From positions 1,426,001 through 1,490,000 of the forward strand of contig JADJWQ010000001.1 of the NCBI GenBank assembly GCA_016716265.1: a stretch of 64,000 nucleotides of DNA, written 5' to 3'. Source of the stretch: Planctomycetota bacterium. Its GTDB lineage: Bacteria; Planctomycetota; UBA1135; UBA2386. Below the pieces are notes generated by a model. That model was not told the DNA's origin, did no database searches, and saw only the letters and a list, made by a program, of their open reading frames with translations. Position numbers and translations under genes: made by a program. This document shows positions 1 to 8,274 of the stretch, piece by piece (the stretch's first letter is position 1; every line of letters starts with the position of its first letter).

Positions 1-272
1 ACGCGGAGCGCGAGTCGCGGCAGGCGCTCGCACAGGCCGAGCGCATGGAGCGCATCCGCGAGGTCCGCGCCGCCGAGGCGTCCGCGCGGCGCACCGCGGC
101 GCAGCCGGCCGAGGCGAGCGTCCCGCCGCTCCCGCGCCAGGCCTACGACCCCGTGCTCGGGATCGTTCGGCCGGTGCCGAATGGCCCCGACGCGTTCGTC
201 GTCAACCGGCTGATCCAATCGGAGCTCGGTGGCGAGATGCGCCGCGCGCTGCAGCGGCAGCGGCGGCGCTGA
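1..272 (+). CDS. C-terminal end of an unrecognised protein, cut by the window edge
   Basis: The frame is open from the first bases and ends at TGA 270-272, so the gene starts left of the window. The visible part, about 89 residues, is rich in Arg, Ala and Glu. An N-terminal charged stretch looks helical or coiled, a Pro-rich linker follows, and the protein ends in a basic tail (RRALQRQRRR). I recognise no domain. It converges on the secreted protein encoded on the minus strand, with only 10 bases between the two stops. No function can be assigned. Confidence 0.45.
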   Translation, partial: AERESRQALAQAERMERIREVRAAEASARRTAAQPAEASVPPLPRQAYDPVLGIVRPVPNGPDAFVVNRLIQSELGGEMRRALQRQRRR

Positions 273-282
273 GACCAACGCG

Positions 283-2046
283 TCAGCGGGGCGGCCCGCC
301 GTTCGCGAGGGCGCGGTCGGCGAGGCTGCCGACCACCGCGAGCGCGGCACCGACGCCGATCGGCGATTGCGCGGAGAACGTGATCCCGCCGCGATCGCGG
401 TGCATGGCGAACACGACGTCCGTGAGCATGCCCTCGAGCTCGGCGGGCGTCGGCATGTCCTCCATCGTCAGCCCGAGCTCCGTATTCCGCTCGAGGAAGC
501 CCTCCAGCAACGGCGCGTAGGCGTCGTACAGAGCTGCCAGGTTCCGACGCAATCGGACCACCTCCATCATCACCGCATTCTCGGACATCGCCCGCATTGC
601 GGCGTAGTCGGGCTCGTCGGCGAGCGACGGGTCGGCGGGATCCGCCGCGCGACGGACCGCGGCCTTCAGCGCGCGCAGGTCGCTGGAGAACACGATCAGG
701 TCGTCGACCTGCGTCATCGCCGGAGACAGCCGCAGACCCTCCTCCTGGATCGACGTGTACCAGACCGCCCGGCCGTCGAAGTCCACGGTCTCGAGCGGCG
801 CGCCGCGCTCGATCAGGAAGCGCGCCAGCTTGCCGGCAGCGTCGGTGTCCTGCGCCTGCACGAACGCGAGGATCGGAGGCACGCCGGCAGGCACGCCGAG
901 CGCGATCTGCGGCATGGTCACGGCCACGGAGACCTCCGGCCCGAGCTTCCGGAGGAAGTCGACCAGGTGCTGCGGGTCGATGCCCTCGCGGCGGAGCTCC
1001 TCGGCAGCATCCTGGAACAGCTCGCGCCGCACCTCGCTGCGCACCTCGCCGGGAAACGCATCGACGAGGTCGACGAACCGCGCAGCGATCGCATCGATGT
1101 CGATCGATTGCGACAGCGTCAACAGCGTGTCCGGCGGGCAGAAGCGGGCACCGCGCGCGGCGAGATCGTGGGACAGCAGCGCTGCCACGAATCCGGACTC
1201 GCTGTGGGTCACCTCGGCACGCATCCAGTCGAAGCTGCCGACCCCGCGGACACCCGCGCCCAGCCATAGTCCATCGACGCGCTGGATCCCGAGCGCGGTG
1301 AGGATCGGATCGGCTTCGTACGGGGCCGCCAGGAGCAGCGCATCGAACAGCGGGCCCGTGTTGACGAACACGCCGAGCAGCGCGTCGGACTGGCCACGCG
1401 CACGCGCGAGCGCCGGCACGTCGGCGAGCGACGACCCGCTGCCCCGGGCAGTGCGGACGACGTCGGCCAGGTAGTCGGGATTCGACGCCGCGACGGCCCA
1501 TCCATCGAACACCGCGGTCGCGATCGCACCGTTGCTGCTGCCCGAGCGGACCGCGTCGATCGTGACACCGGCGACGTCGAACGAGTAGCGCTCCGCCCGC
1601 GGCGCTTCGTTCCCCACCATGCGGAGGAAGGTGCCGACCAGCTTCGCGCCGGCGTCGCCGCCGCGCAGCGCGAGCGCGAGGCTCGGCATCGGGTCCTCGT
1701 CGAAGAACGTGACGCGCGAGACACCGAGGGCGACCGGGCCGCGCAGGCCCTCGCGCACGTCGGCGCGGGTCAGCCCGAGCTCGCCGAGCCCGCGGTCGAG
1801 CTCCGGCACGACCTCGGTGGCGAGCATCCGGTCGAAGTCGGTGCCCTGCGAGCGGACCAGCAGGCGCTCGGCCAGCCCGAGCAGCTCGTAGCCCGCGGCC
1901 GCCTCGCGGCACGCATCGAGACCGGCGAACTCGACCATCCCGTAGCTGCCAGCGGGGAACAGCCGCGCCGGATCCGCGGCGCGCGGCGGCGGGTCGCCGG
2001 GTCCCGGCGCGAGGAGAGCGGAGAGCAGGAGCAGTTCGTTGAGCAT
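283..2046 (-). CDS. secreted protein of unknown function, DUF3352-like
   Basis: A 587-residue protein. A hydrophobic signal-like N-terminus (MLNELLLLSALLAPGPG) suggests export. The frame is open up to 2124, but ATG 2046 is chosen because GGGAG lies 8 bases before it and the signal peptide follows directly. The body alternates strand-like segments with patterns such as VAVTMPQIALGVPAG and DGRAVWYTSIQEEGLRLSPA. This resembles the DUF3352-type exported proteins of planctomycetes and related bacteria, but the match is by eye only. It is divergent from the serine protease gene (111 bases between starts), so the gap probably holds promoters for both. No catalytic motif is visible. Confidence 0.7.
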   Translation of the reverse strand: MLNELLLLSALLAPGPGDPPPRAADPARLFPAGSYGMVEFAGLDACREAAAGYELLGLAERLLVRSQGTDFDRMLATEVVPELDRGLGELGLTRADVREGLRGPVALGVSRVTFFDEDPMPSLALALRGGDAGAKLVGTFLRMVGNEAPRAERYSFDVAGVTIDAVRSGSSNGAIATAVFDGWAVAASNPDYLADVVRTARGSGSSLADVPALARARGQSDALLGVFVNTGPLFDALLLAAPYEADPILTALGIQRVDGLWLGAGVRGVGSFDWMRAEVTHSESGFVAALLSHDLAARGARFCPPDTLLTLSQSIDIDAIAARFVDLVDAFPGEVRSEVRRELFQDAAEELRREGIDPQHLVDFLRKLGPEVSVAVTMPQIALGVPAGVPPILAFVQAQDTDAAGKLARFLIERGAPLETVDFDGRAVWYTSIQEEGLRLSPAMTQVDDLIVFSSDLRALKAAVRRAADPADPSLADEPDYAAMRAMSENAVMMEVVRLRRNLAALYDAYAPLLEGFLERNTELGLTMEDMPTPAELEGMLTDVVFAMHRDRGGITFSAQSPIGVGAALAVVGSLADRALANGGPPR

Positions 2047-2157
2047 GGTTTCGACTCCCGGAGTTGCGGCGCGCGGTTGCGACGGCCGAAGCAAAGATTC
2101 CCGGCCGAGCGAGCGGCGCGCCAACGGAAAGCGGTGCTGCGACTACAGTGCGCGGAG

Positions 2158-3051
2158 ATGCGCCCGCTCCTGTCGTCCGTCCTACTCGCGCTGTGCGCCA
2201 CCGCCTGTGCGAGCCCCCTGGGAATCGCTCCCGCGGCTGCGCAGCCCTGCGACGCGGGCGGCTGGCAGGATCCGCAGACCCCCGACGACCAGCAGCTCCG
2301 CGACCGGCTACTGAGCGAGCTCGGCGCGCTGTGCGAATCCGGTGGCACCGCGACGGTCGGCGCGCTGAAGGCGCAGCTCGACCGCGCGCACTGCGCGCTG
2401 TCGCTGCCGCCGGTCGCGACGCACCCCGGCACGCCGACGGACGTCCACGCCGCTGCCAGCGACGCGGTCGTGATCGTCGCGAAGCGCTACCTGTGCGACA
2501 AGTGCACGCACTGGCACCTCGGCACCGCCAGCGGGTTCTTCGTGTCGACCGACGGCGCGTTCGTCACGAGCCGCCACGTGATCGACGGGCGGCCCGACAC
2601 CGGCCTCGCGATCATGGACCGGCACGGCGTCGTCCACGCGGTCACGGAGGTCCTCGCCGCGAACCGCGGCGACGACGTCGTGATCCTCCGCGCGGCGTGC
2701 GACGCCGCGGTGGCGGCATTGCCGCTGCGCGGGGACGTCGGCGTCGGCGAGCCGGTCTGCGTGCTCAGCCACCCGGCGAGCACCTACTGGTATTTCTCGA
2801 GCGGAGTCGTCAGCCGCCGCTTCCTGCGGTCCGGGCCGAACGGCCTCGCCGGTGAGCTCCTCGACATCACGGCCGACTTCGCACGCGGCTCGTCCGGCGC
2901 ACCGGTACTCGACGCATCCGGCAATGCCGTCGGCGTCGTCCGTGCGACGCGGTCCATCTACTACGAGGAGGACGGCGGCGAGCAGCACAACCTGCAGATG
3001 GTGATGAAGCACTGCGTCCCTGCCGCGCGCGTGCGCGCGCTCGTCGAGTGA
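2158..3051 (+). CDS. exported trypsin-like serine protease
   Basis: A 297-residue S1-family (trypsin-fold) protease. The N-terminus MRPLLSSVLLALCATAC is a signal peptide with a possible lipoprotein cysteine, so the enzyme probably works in the periplasm or attached to a membrane. The catalytic triad is readable: H140 in TSRHVID, D173 in RGDDVVIL and S246 in RGSSGAPV. The spacing fits the family, and no PDZ domain follows, unlike DegP. ATG 2158 is preferred to an in-frame start at 2077 because it begins the signal peptide. The stop overlaps the GTG of the next gene (GTGA), so the protease is translationally coupled to the nuclease-fold gene and is the first gene of a four-gene set. The exported location is odd beside cytoplasmic-looking partners. 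Confidence 0.85.
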   Translation: MRPLLSSVLLALCATACASPLGIAPAAAQPCDAGGWQDPQTPDDQQLRDRLLSELGALCESGGTATVGALKAQLDRAHCALSLPPVATHPGTPTDVHAAASDAVVIVAKRYLCDKCTHWHLGTASGFFVSTDGAFVTSRHVIDGRPDTGLAIMDRHGVVHAVTEVLAANRGDDVVILRAACDAAVAALPLRGDVGVGEPVCVLSHPASTYWYFSSGVVSRRFLRSGPNGLAGELLDITADFARGSSGAPVLDASGNAVGVVRATRSIYYEEDGGEQHNLQMVMKHCVPAARVRALVE

Positions 3052-4121
3052 CACGACCCCGCAGCGACACCGCCGCGGAGTTCGAGTGCCTGCTCGGACC
3101 GCTCGAGACGACCGTCGCCGACTGGCAGCGGCGGGCGGCGCGCGCCGGTGCGCTCGCCTGGATCGCGGCCGGCGCCACGCTGCGCGACGCGGTGGAGTCC
3201 GCGGTGGCCGTCGCCGCACACCGCGCGCTGGACGCGACGCGGCGCACCGCTGCCGACCTGCGCGCCGCGTGGCACGGCCGGGAGCTGGCGCACGGCACCG
3301 ACGACTCCGTGCGCCTCGCGCTGGCGCTGTTCGTCGACGACCGGCCGGACGTCGCCCGCGCGGTCGAACGCGCCTTCCCCGACCCGGCGGACGCGCTGAC
3401 GCGCGCGCTCCGTGCGGCGCGCGGACTGCTGCCGGGTCCGGCCGCCCTGCTGCTCGCGGTCCCCGACGGACGTGCGCTCGCCGCGGCGGTCTGGCTCGCT
3501 GAGCGGCTCTCGCCCTGGCCCGAGTCGCTCGCGCTCGCCGCACCGGCGACCGCCTGGGACGCGATGCTCCACGATGATCCCCGCGCCGCGGCGCGCTGCG
3601 CCGCCCGGGGACCCGGCGGCGCGCCGCCGGTGACCGCCCCCACAGCACCGACCGCCGCGGGCGCATCGGACGGGGCCCTCGAACCCGCGGCGCTGTGCGC
3701 CCGCGCGGAGCTCGCGCTGCGCGACGCCGAGGCGACCCGTGCGACCGGCACCGCCGACCCGCTGCGCGAAGGCGTCGCGCGCAGCGCCGCCGAGAGCCTG
3801 CTGGCGGCGCTGCTCGAGCGGCGCCCGGGCACGGCCGGGCGCTTCGTGCTGAACGGCGATGCCGGCTTCCCGTTCGGCGGCCGGCCCTGCCGGGTCGATC
3901 TGCTCGACCGCCGCGGCGCGATTGCGATCGAGATCGACGGTCCGCATCATTTCGCGGACGAGGAATGCTTCCGCCGCGACCGGCGCAAGGACCTGCTGCT
4001 GCAGCGGCACGGCTACGTCGTGCTGCGCTTCCTCGCTGCCGACGTCGTCCGGAGTGCGGAGTCGATCCTCGCGACGATCGACGACACGCTGACCTGGAAG
4101 GAGCCCCCGCACCATGAGTGA
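3048..4121 (+). CDS. DUF559 / Vsr-like endonuclease-fold protein
   Basis: A 357-residue protein. The first 240 or so residues are Ala/Arg-rich, apparently helical and unrecognised. The last 100 form a DUF559-like (very-short-patch-repair endonuclease fold) domain: RVDLLDRRGAIAIEIDGPHHF, then RRDRRKDLLLQRHGYVVLRF. The D..E..DG..H pattern followed by a basic helix and a VxRF strand is typical of this PD-(D/E)XK relative, so DNA cleavage is plausible but not shown. GTG 3048 overlaps the protease stop, and the 3' end overlaps the next gene by 8 bases. No other start codon is available near the N-terminus. The tight packing says these genes act together. Confidence 0.75.
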   Translation: MTRPRSDTAAEFECLLGPLETTVADWQRRAARAGALAWIAAGATLRDAVESAVAVAAHRALDATRRTAADLRAAWHGRELAHGTDDSVRLALALFVDDRPDVARAVERAFPDPADALTRALRAARGLLPGPAALLLAVPDGRALAAAVWLAERLSPWPESLALAAPATAWDAMLHDDPRAAARCAARGPGGAPPVTAPTAPTAAGASDGALEPAALCARAELALRDAEATRATGTADPLREGVARSAAESLLAALLERRPGTAGRFVLNGDAGFPFGGRPCRVDLLDRRGAIAIEIDGPHHFADEECFRRDRRKDLLLQRHGYVVLRFLAADVVRSAESILATIDDTLTWKEPPHHE

Positions 4122-5124
4122 GCCCGGCCGTCCCGCCGACGAGACCGTCGTGCTGTGCCGCTGCCTCGTCGCTGGCGAGCAGGGCGCGACCGGTGCCAAC
4201 CTCCGCGAAGCCCTGAAGGCGCTGCGCCCGCACGCCGGCCAGGCCGCGCTCGAGGAATCGCGCGAGCTCGTGCTGCGCGACCTGTTCCAGGCCGGGCGCG
4301 TCGAGCCGGACGGCCGCCGCTACACGCTCGCGCCGAGCGCCGCCGCCGCGCTGCGCCGCGAGCTGGGGTTGGGGCTCACCGAATCGGCCGGCACGTGGAC
4401 CGCGTTCCGCGACGGGCGGCTGACCGCGCGGGCGCTCGGCCTGCCGCCGCCGGACGCACAGTCGCTGCGACGCTTCAGCCAGGCTCCTGGTCTGCGCGCA
4501 GCGATCGTCGCCACCGCCCACCGGCTGCCGGTCGCTCCCTACCCGACCGCGACCGAGGCGCTCGACGCGTTCGGCTGGCACGCTCTGTCGCAGGTGCTCG
4601 GCGACCCGCTCGACGACTGGCGCGGTCTCGCGTTCGGCCGCGGCGCGGTGGTCGCGTGCCTGCTCGGCCGCGACGTCGGCATCACCGAGCCGCTGACCCC
4701 GGCGAAGCTCCTCGCGCGGCTCGCGGCGGCGGCCGTCGGCGCCCCGGGTCCCGATCCCCGGGCGCTGCGCGCGACCATCCTGCGCCGCTGGCGCGCCGGC
4801 GAGCCGCCGGCCCTCGCACCCGTTCCGCGCGCCCCCGCGCCGAAGGTCGAGTCGTTCACCGAGGCGCTGCGCATGGCACTGCGCGGCGACGGCGCGCCGG
4901 CGGGAACGCTGGTGCTGATCTCCGACGCCTACGCCGCGCTGGCGCGGCGCGATCCCACCGCGGCCGGCGATCTGCCGACCTTCAAGCGGCGGCTGCTCGC
5001 CGCCGCACGCGAGCGGAAGCTCGAGCTGTCGCGCGCCGACCTCGCCGAGGCCGTCGACCCCGGCGAGCTGCGTCGCTCGGAGATCCGCGACCTGATCGCG
5101 ACCTTCCACTACGTCCGCCTCTGA
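4114..5124 (+). CDS. unrecognised protein, possibly winged-helix at both ends
   Basis: A 336-residue protein that I cannot assign to a family. Residues 1-90 look like a winged-helix unit: helices around VLCRCLVAG and ALEESRELVLRDLFQ, then a short DGRRYTLAP hairpin. A middle part rich in Leu and Ala contains WHALSQVLGD and WRGLAFGRGAVV. The last 80 or so residues look like another compact helical domain, ending in SEIRDLIATFHYVRL. ATG 4114 overlaps the nuclease-fold gene by 8 bases, and the gap to the large ATPase gene is 33 bases, so it is the third member of the set. An adaptor or DNA-binding role is a guess from position only. Confidence 0.7.
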   Translation: MSEPGRPADETVVLCRCLVAGEQGATGANLREALKALRPHAGQAALEESRELVLRDLFQAGRVEPDGRRYTLAPSAAAALRRELGLGLTESAGTWTAFRDGRLTARALGLPPPDAQSLRRFSQAPGLRAAIVATAHRLPVAPYPTATEALDAFGWHALSQVLGDPLDDWRGLAFGRGAVVACLLGRDVGITEPLTPAKLLARLAAAAVGAPGPDPRALRATILRRWRAGEPPALAPVPRAPAPKVESFTEALRMALRGDGAPAGTLVLISDAYAALARRDPTAAGDLPTFKRRLLAAARERKLELSRADLAEAVDPGELRRSEIRDLIATFHYVRL

Positions 5125-5157
5125 CTGGTCCGCACCGCTCGACGACCCGCCACTACC

Positions 5158-8100
5158 ATGACCTCGGAGAGCCACGCCGACCCGCGCCTCGCCGCCGTAT
5201 TGCGGGCCGATGCGGCCGCGGTCTTCCACCCGATCCAGCACCGCGGCGACGTGTTCCGCCCCGATCCGCTCGACGTCGGACGGATCCACGCGGAAGCGCG
5301 CGAGGTGTTCGACGCGCTGGTCGCTCGCGCGTGCGACGCGCAGCCGAACGACTCGGGTCGCATGCTGCTCGTGCTCGGCGAGTCCGGCGCGGGCAAGACG
5401 CATCTGATGCGCGCGTTCCGCAGCCGCGTGCACGCCGAGCGGCGCGGCTTCGTCAGCTACGTGCAGATGACGTCATCGGCGTCGAACTACCTGCGTTACG
5501 TGCTGCGCAACGTCATCGAGTCGCTCGGCGTCGCCTACGATCCCGAGCACGGCGAGGCGACGGGCCTCGATGCGCTGTCGAACGCCCTGTGCGCACTCCC
5601 GGACGCGTGCTCCGACGCGGAGCTCGATCTGCTCCGCACCACAGACGACACCGGCACGCTGCGACGCACCGCGTGGCGCGTCGGCAACCGCATCGTGAAC
5701 CGGATGCTCCCGCACGCGGCGCAGGACGTCGACGCGGACGTCGTGTTCCAGCTGCTGTTCCTGCAGCGGGGGCTGCCGACCGTGCACCGCGCCGTCACCC
5801 GGTTCCTGTCGTGCGAGGAGCTCGGCGCGCGGGAGCGCGAGCTGCTCGGCGGCGTGGCGTCGCGCACCCGCGATGAAGACCCGTTCGTCGTGCTGCGCAG
5901 CCTCGCCCGACTGGTGTCGGTGCTCGACGGGGGTGCCTTCGTCATCTGCGTCGATCAGCTCGAGGACGCGTACCGACCCGACGCCGACGCCGAGCAGCCA
6001 TTCCGCCGCGTGATGCTCGGCCTGCGCGAGCTGACCGACGCCGTGCCGAACGCGGTCGCGGTGCTCGCTTGCCTCGGCGACTACTTCGAGCAGGTCAGGC
6101 ACTCGGTCAGCCAGTCCGTGCTCGACCGGATCACGCTCGATCCGCAGCCGATCCAGCTGCGCGCGACGCTCGACGAGGACGAGGCGGCCGCACTGATCGG
6201 CGCGCGGCTCGCGTTCGTGCTCGAACGGCACGGAGTCCGACCGGATCCGGCGGACCCGCTCGCCCCGTTCCACCGCGAGCAGCTCGCCCGGCTCGGTGCG
6301 CTGCGCATCCGCGACGTGCTGGAGGCGTGCCGCCGTGCGCTGGAGCTGGCGCGCGCTCGCGGCACGGTCCCCGACCTCGCCTCGCTCGCGATCGGCGATC
6401 CGCAGATCCCGCCGACCGCACCGGCAGCGCCGGCGGAAGACTGGCAGCGCACCTGGGACGACTTCCGCACCGACCTCGATCGCGCGCCACCCGACGACGA
6501 GCAGGAGCTCGCCCAGCTAATCGCCGACACGCTCGCGGGCAGCTCGGTCGAGCTGCCCGACGGCGTCCGGCTCGACGTTTCGCGCGACGCGAACCGCATT
6601 CGCGTGTCGGGCGCCGGTCGCGAGCTGCTGATCGGCGTCTGCGAGCGCGCCGCTCGCGGCGGTGGGCTCCAGCGTCAGCTCGTGCAGCTGCAGAACAAGG
6701 CGGCCGGCCGCATCGCGGCGATCGTCCGCTCGTCGTCGTTTCCCGACAATCCGAGGACGATCATCGCGCGGATGCTCGGCGAGTTCGTCGCCGAGGGCAA
6801 TCGCCGGGCGGTGTGCTCGGGCACCCAATGGAAGGCGATGCTCGCGATGTCGGAGTTCGCGCGCCGGCACTCGAACGCTGCAGGCTTCGATGCGTGGCGC
6901 CGCCGCGAGCGGCCAATGCTGTCGCTGCCGGTGATCCGCGACGTGCTGCGACTCGACGGGGTCCCCGGCGGCGTCCCGGGCACACCGACCGAGAGCCCCG
7001 CGCCGGTCGCGACACCGACGCCGCCCGGTGCTGCCGACATCCGCCTCGGCACGACCACCGGCCTGCGCGCCGCACCGCTGGAGATCCCGCTGGCGTCGCT
7101 GACGCGTCACGCCGCGTTCCTCGGCGGCACCGGCTCGGGCAAGACGACGCTCGCGCTGGCGATCGTCGAGCAGGCGCTGCTCGCCGGGGTGCCGGTCCTG
7201 TGCGTCGACCGCAAGGGCGATCTCGCGGCCTACGCGGACCCGACGCGCTTCGCGTCGAGCCACGATCCGGAGCGCGCCCGTGCGCTGCGCGACGCGATCG
7301 ACGTCCGGCTGTGGACGCCCGGCGATCCCGCCGGCCGCGACCTCGCCGTGCCGATCCTGCCCGCCGCGGACGCCGGCCTGTCGGCACACGAGCGGGAGGT
7401 CGCGGTGCAGCACTACGCGGGCGCGCTGGCGGCGATGCTCGATCCCGGCCGTGGCCGCGGCGCGAGCCGGCAGCGGACGCTCGCGATCCTGCAGACCGGG
7501 CTCGGCGTGCTCGACGCCTGTCGGGGTGACGCCACGCTGGGACTGCGCGAGCTGTGCGACGCGTTCGCCGGCCCCGACCCGGCGATCACCGCAGCACTCG
7601 GCCAGATCGACCCGAAGCACCTGCAGAAGGTCGCCGAGCAGCTCGAGTGCCTGCGGATCAACGAGCGCGCGCTGCTCGACAACGCCGCCGGTGAACGGCT
7701 CGACGTCGCCGAGCTGCTCGGGCTCGGCCTTGCGCGTGGCGCGGCGACGCGGCTCGCGATCGTCAGCACTGGCGCGCTCGGTCAGCAGGAGCGGATCCTG
7801 TTCCTGGTGACGCACCTGCTGGTCGCACTCGGGCGCTACGCCGAGCGACATCCGAGCGGGCGGCTGCAGGCGCTCGTGCTGCTCGACGAGGCCGACCTGT
7901 ACCTGCCGGCGGGCGCATCGCCGCCGACGAAGGCGCCGCTCGAGCACGGGCTACGCCGCTTCCGCTCGGCCGGCATCGGGCTGCTGCTCGCGACGCAGAG
8001 CCCCGGCGATCTCGACTACCGCTGCCGCGAGAACGTGCAGTCCTGGTTCGTCGGCAAGGTCACGCAGCAGACCGCGCTGAAGAAGCTCGAGACCTTGTTC

Positions 8101-8274
8101 GGGGCCGACCGCGCGGCGGCGCAGCGCGTGCCCGGTCAGTCGATCGGCGAGTTCCATCTGCTGCAGGACGGCCGCTGCACACCGTTCCGCGCGAACCGCA
8201 ATCTCCTCGAGACGCGCCAGCTCGCGCCGGCCGGGATCGCGGCGCTCGCGCGTGGCTCGTCACCGCGCGCGTAG
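5158..8274 (+). CDS. large two-motor ATPase: AAA/STAND-like domain fused to HerA/FtsK-like domain
   Basis: A 1,038-residue protein with two complete P-loop NTPase units. The first has Walker A GESGAGKT (74-81) and a Walker B-like VICVDQLED (262-270). Its VDQxED form resembles STAND and BrxC/PglY-type ATPases. A middle region (about 420-630) is unrecognised and includes FPDNPRTIIARML and WKAMLAMSEF. The second unit has GGTGSGKT (656-663), CVDRKGDL just after it, Walker B LVLLDEAD (906-913) and LLLATQSPGDL (942-952). Those are the marks of HerA/VirB4/FtsK-type hexameric DNA motors. No membrane segment is seen, so it should act in the cytoplasm. It is the last gene of the four-gene set, and its stop overlaps the end of a minus-strand gene by 15 bases. 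Confidence 0.88.
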   Translation: MTSESHADPRLAAVLRADAAAVFHPIQHRGDVFRPDPLDVGRIHAEAREVFDALVARACDAQPNDSGRMLLVLGESGAGKTHLMRAFRSRVHAERRGFVSYVQMTSSASNYLRYVLRNVIESLGVAYDPEHGEATGLDALSNALCALPDACSDAELDLLRTTDDTGTLRRTAWRVGNRIVNRMLPHAAQDVDADVVFQLLFLQRGLPTVHRAVTRFLSCEELGARERELLGGVASRTRDEDPFVVLRSLARLVSVLDGGAFVICVDQLEDAYRPDADAEQPFRRVMLGLRELTDAVPNAVAVLACLGDYFEQVRHSVSQSVLDRITLDPQPIQLRATLDEDEAAALIGARLAFVLERHGVRPDPADPLAPFHREQLARLGALRIRDVLEACRRALELARARGTVPDLASLAIGDPQIPPTAPAAPAEDWQRTWDDFRTDLDRAPPDDEQELAQLIADTLAGSSVELPDGVRLDVSRDANRIRVSGAGRELLIGVCERAARGGGLQRQLVQLQNKAAGRIAAIVRSSSFPDNPRTIIARMLGEFVAEGNRRAVCSGTQWKAMLAMSEFARRHSNAAGFDAWRRRERPMLSLPVIRDVLRLDGVPGGVPGTPTESPAPVATPTPPGAADIRLGTTTGLRAAPLEIPLASLTRHAAFLGGTGSGKTTLALAIVEQALLAGVPVLCVDRKGDLAAYADPTRFASSHDPERARALRDAIDVRLWTPGDPAGRDLAVPILPAADAGLSAHEREVAVQHYAGALAAMLDPGRGRGASRQRTLAILQTGLGVLDACRGDATLGLRELCDAFAGPDPAITAALGQIDPKHLQKVAEQLECLRINERALLDNAAGERLDVAELLGLGLARGAATRLAIVSTGALGQQERILFLVTHLLVALGRYAERHPSGRLQALVLLDEADLYLPAGASPPTKAPLEHGLRRFRSAGIGLLLATQSPGDLDYRCRENVQSWFVGKVTQQTALKKLETLFGADRAAAQRVPGQSIGEFHLLQDGRCTPFRANRNLLETRQLAPAGIAALARGSSPRA

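Noticed and set aside
2308..5433. A minus-strand open frame of 1,041 codons opposite the protease-nuclease module
   Set aside because: Its Arg/Ala/Gln-rich translation has no motifs and it lies antisense to three clearly recognisable genes. Such long shadows are expected at 70% GC.
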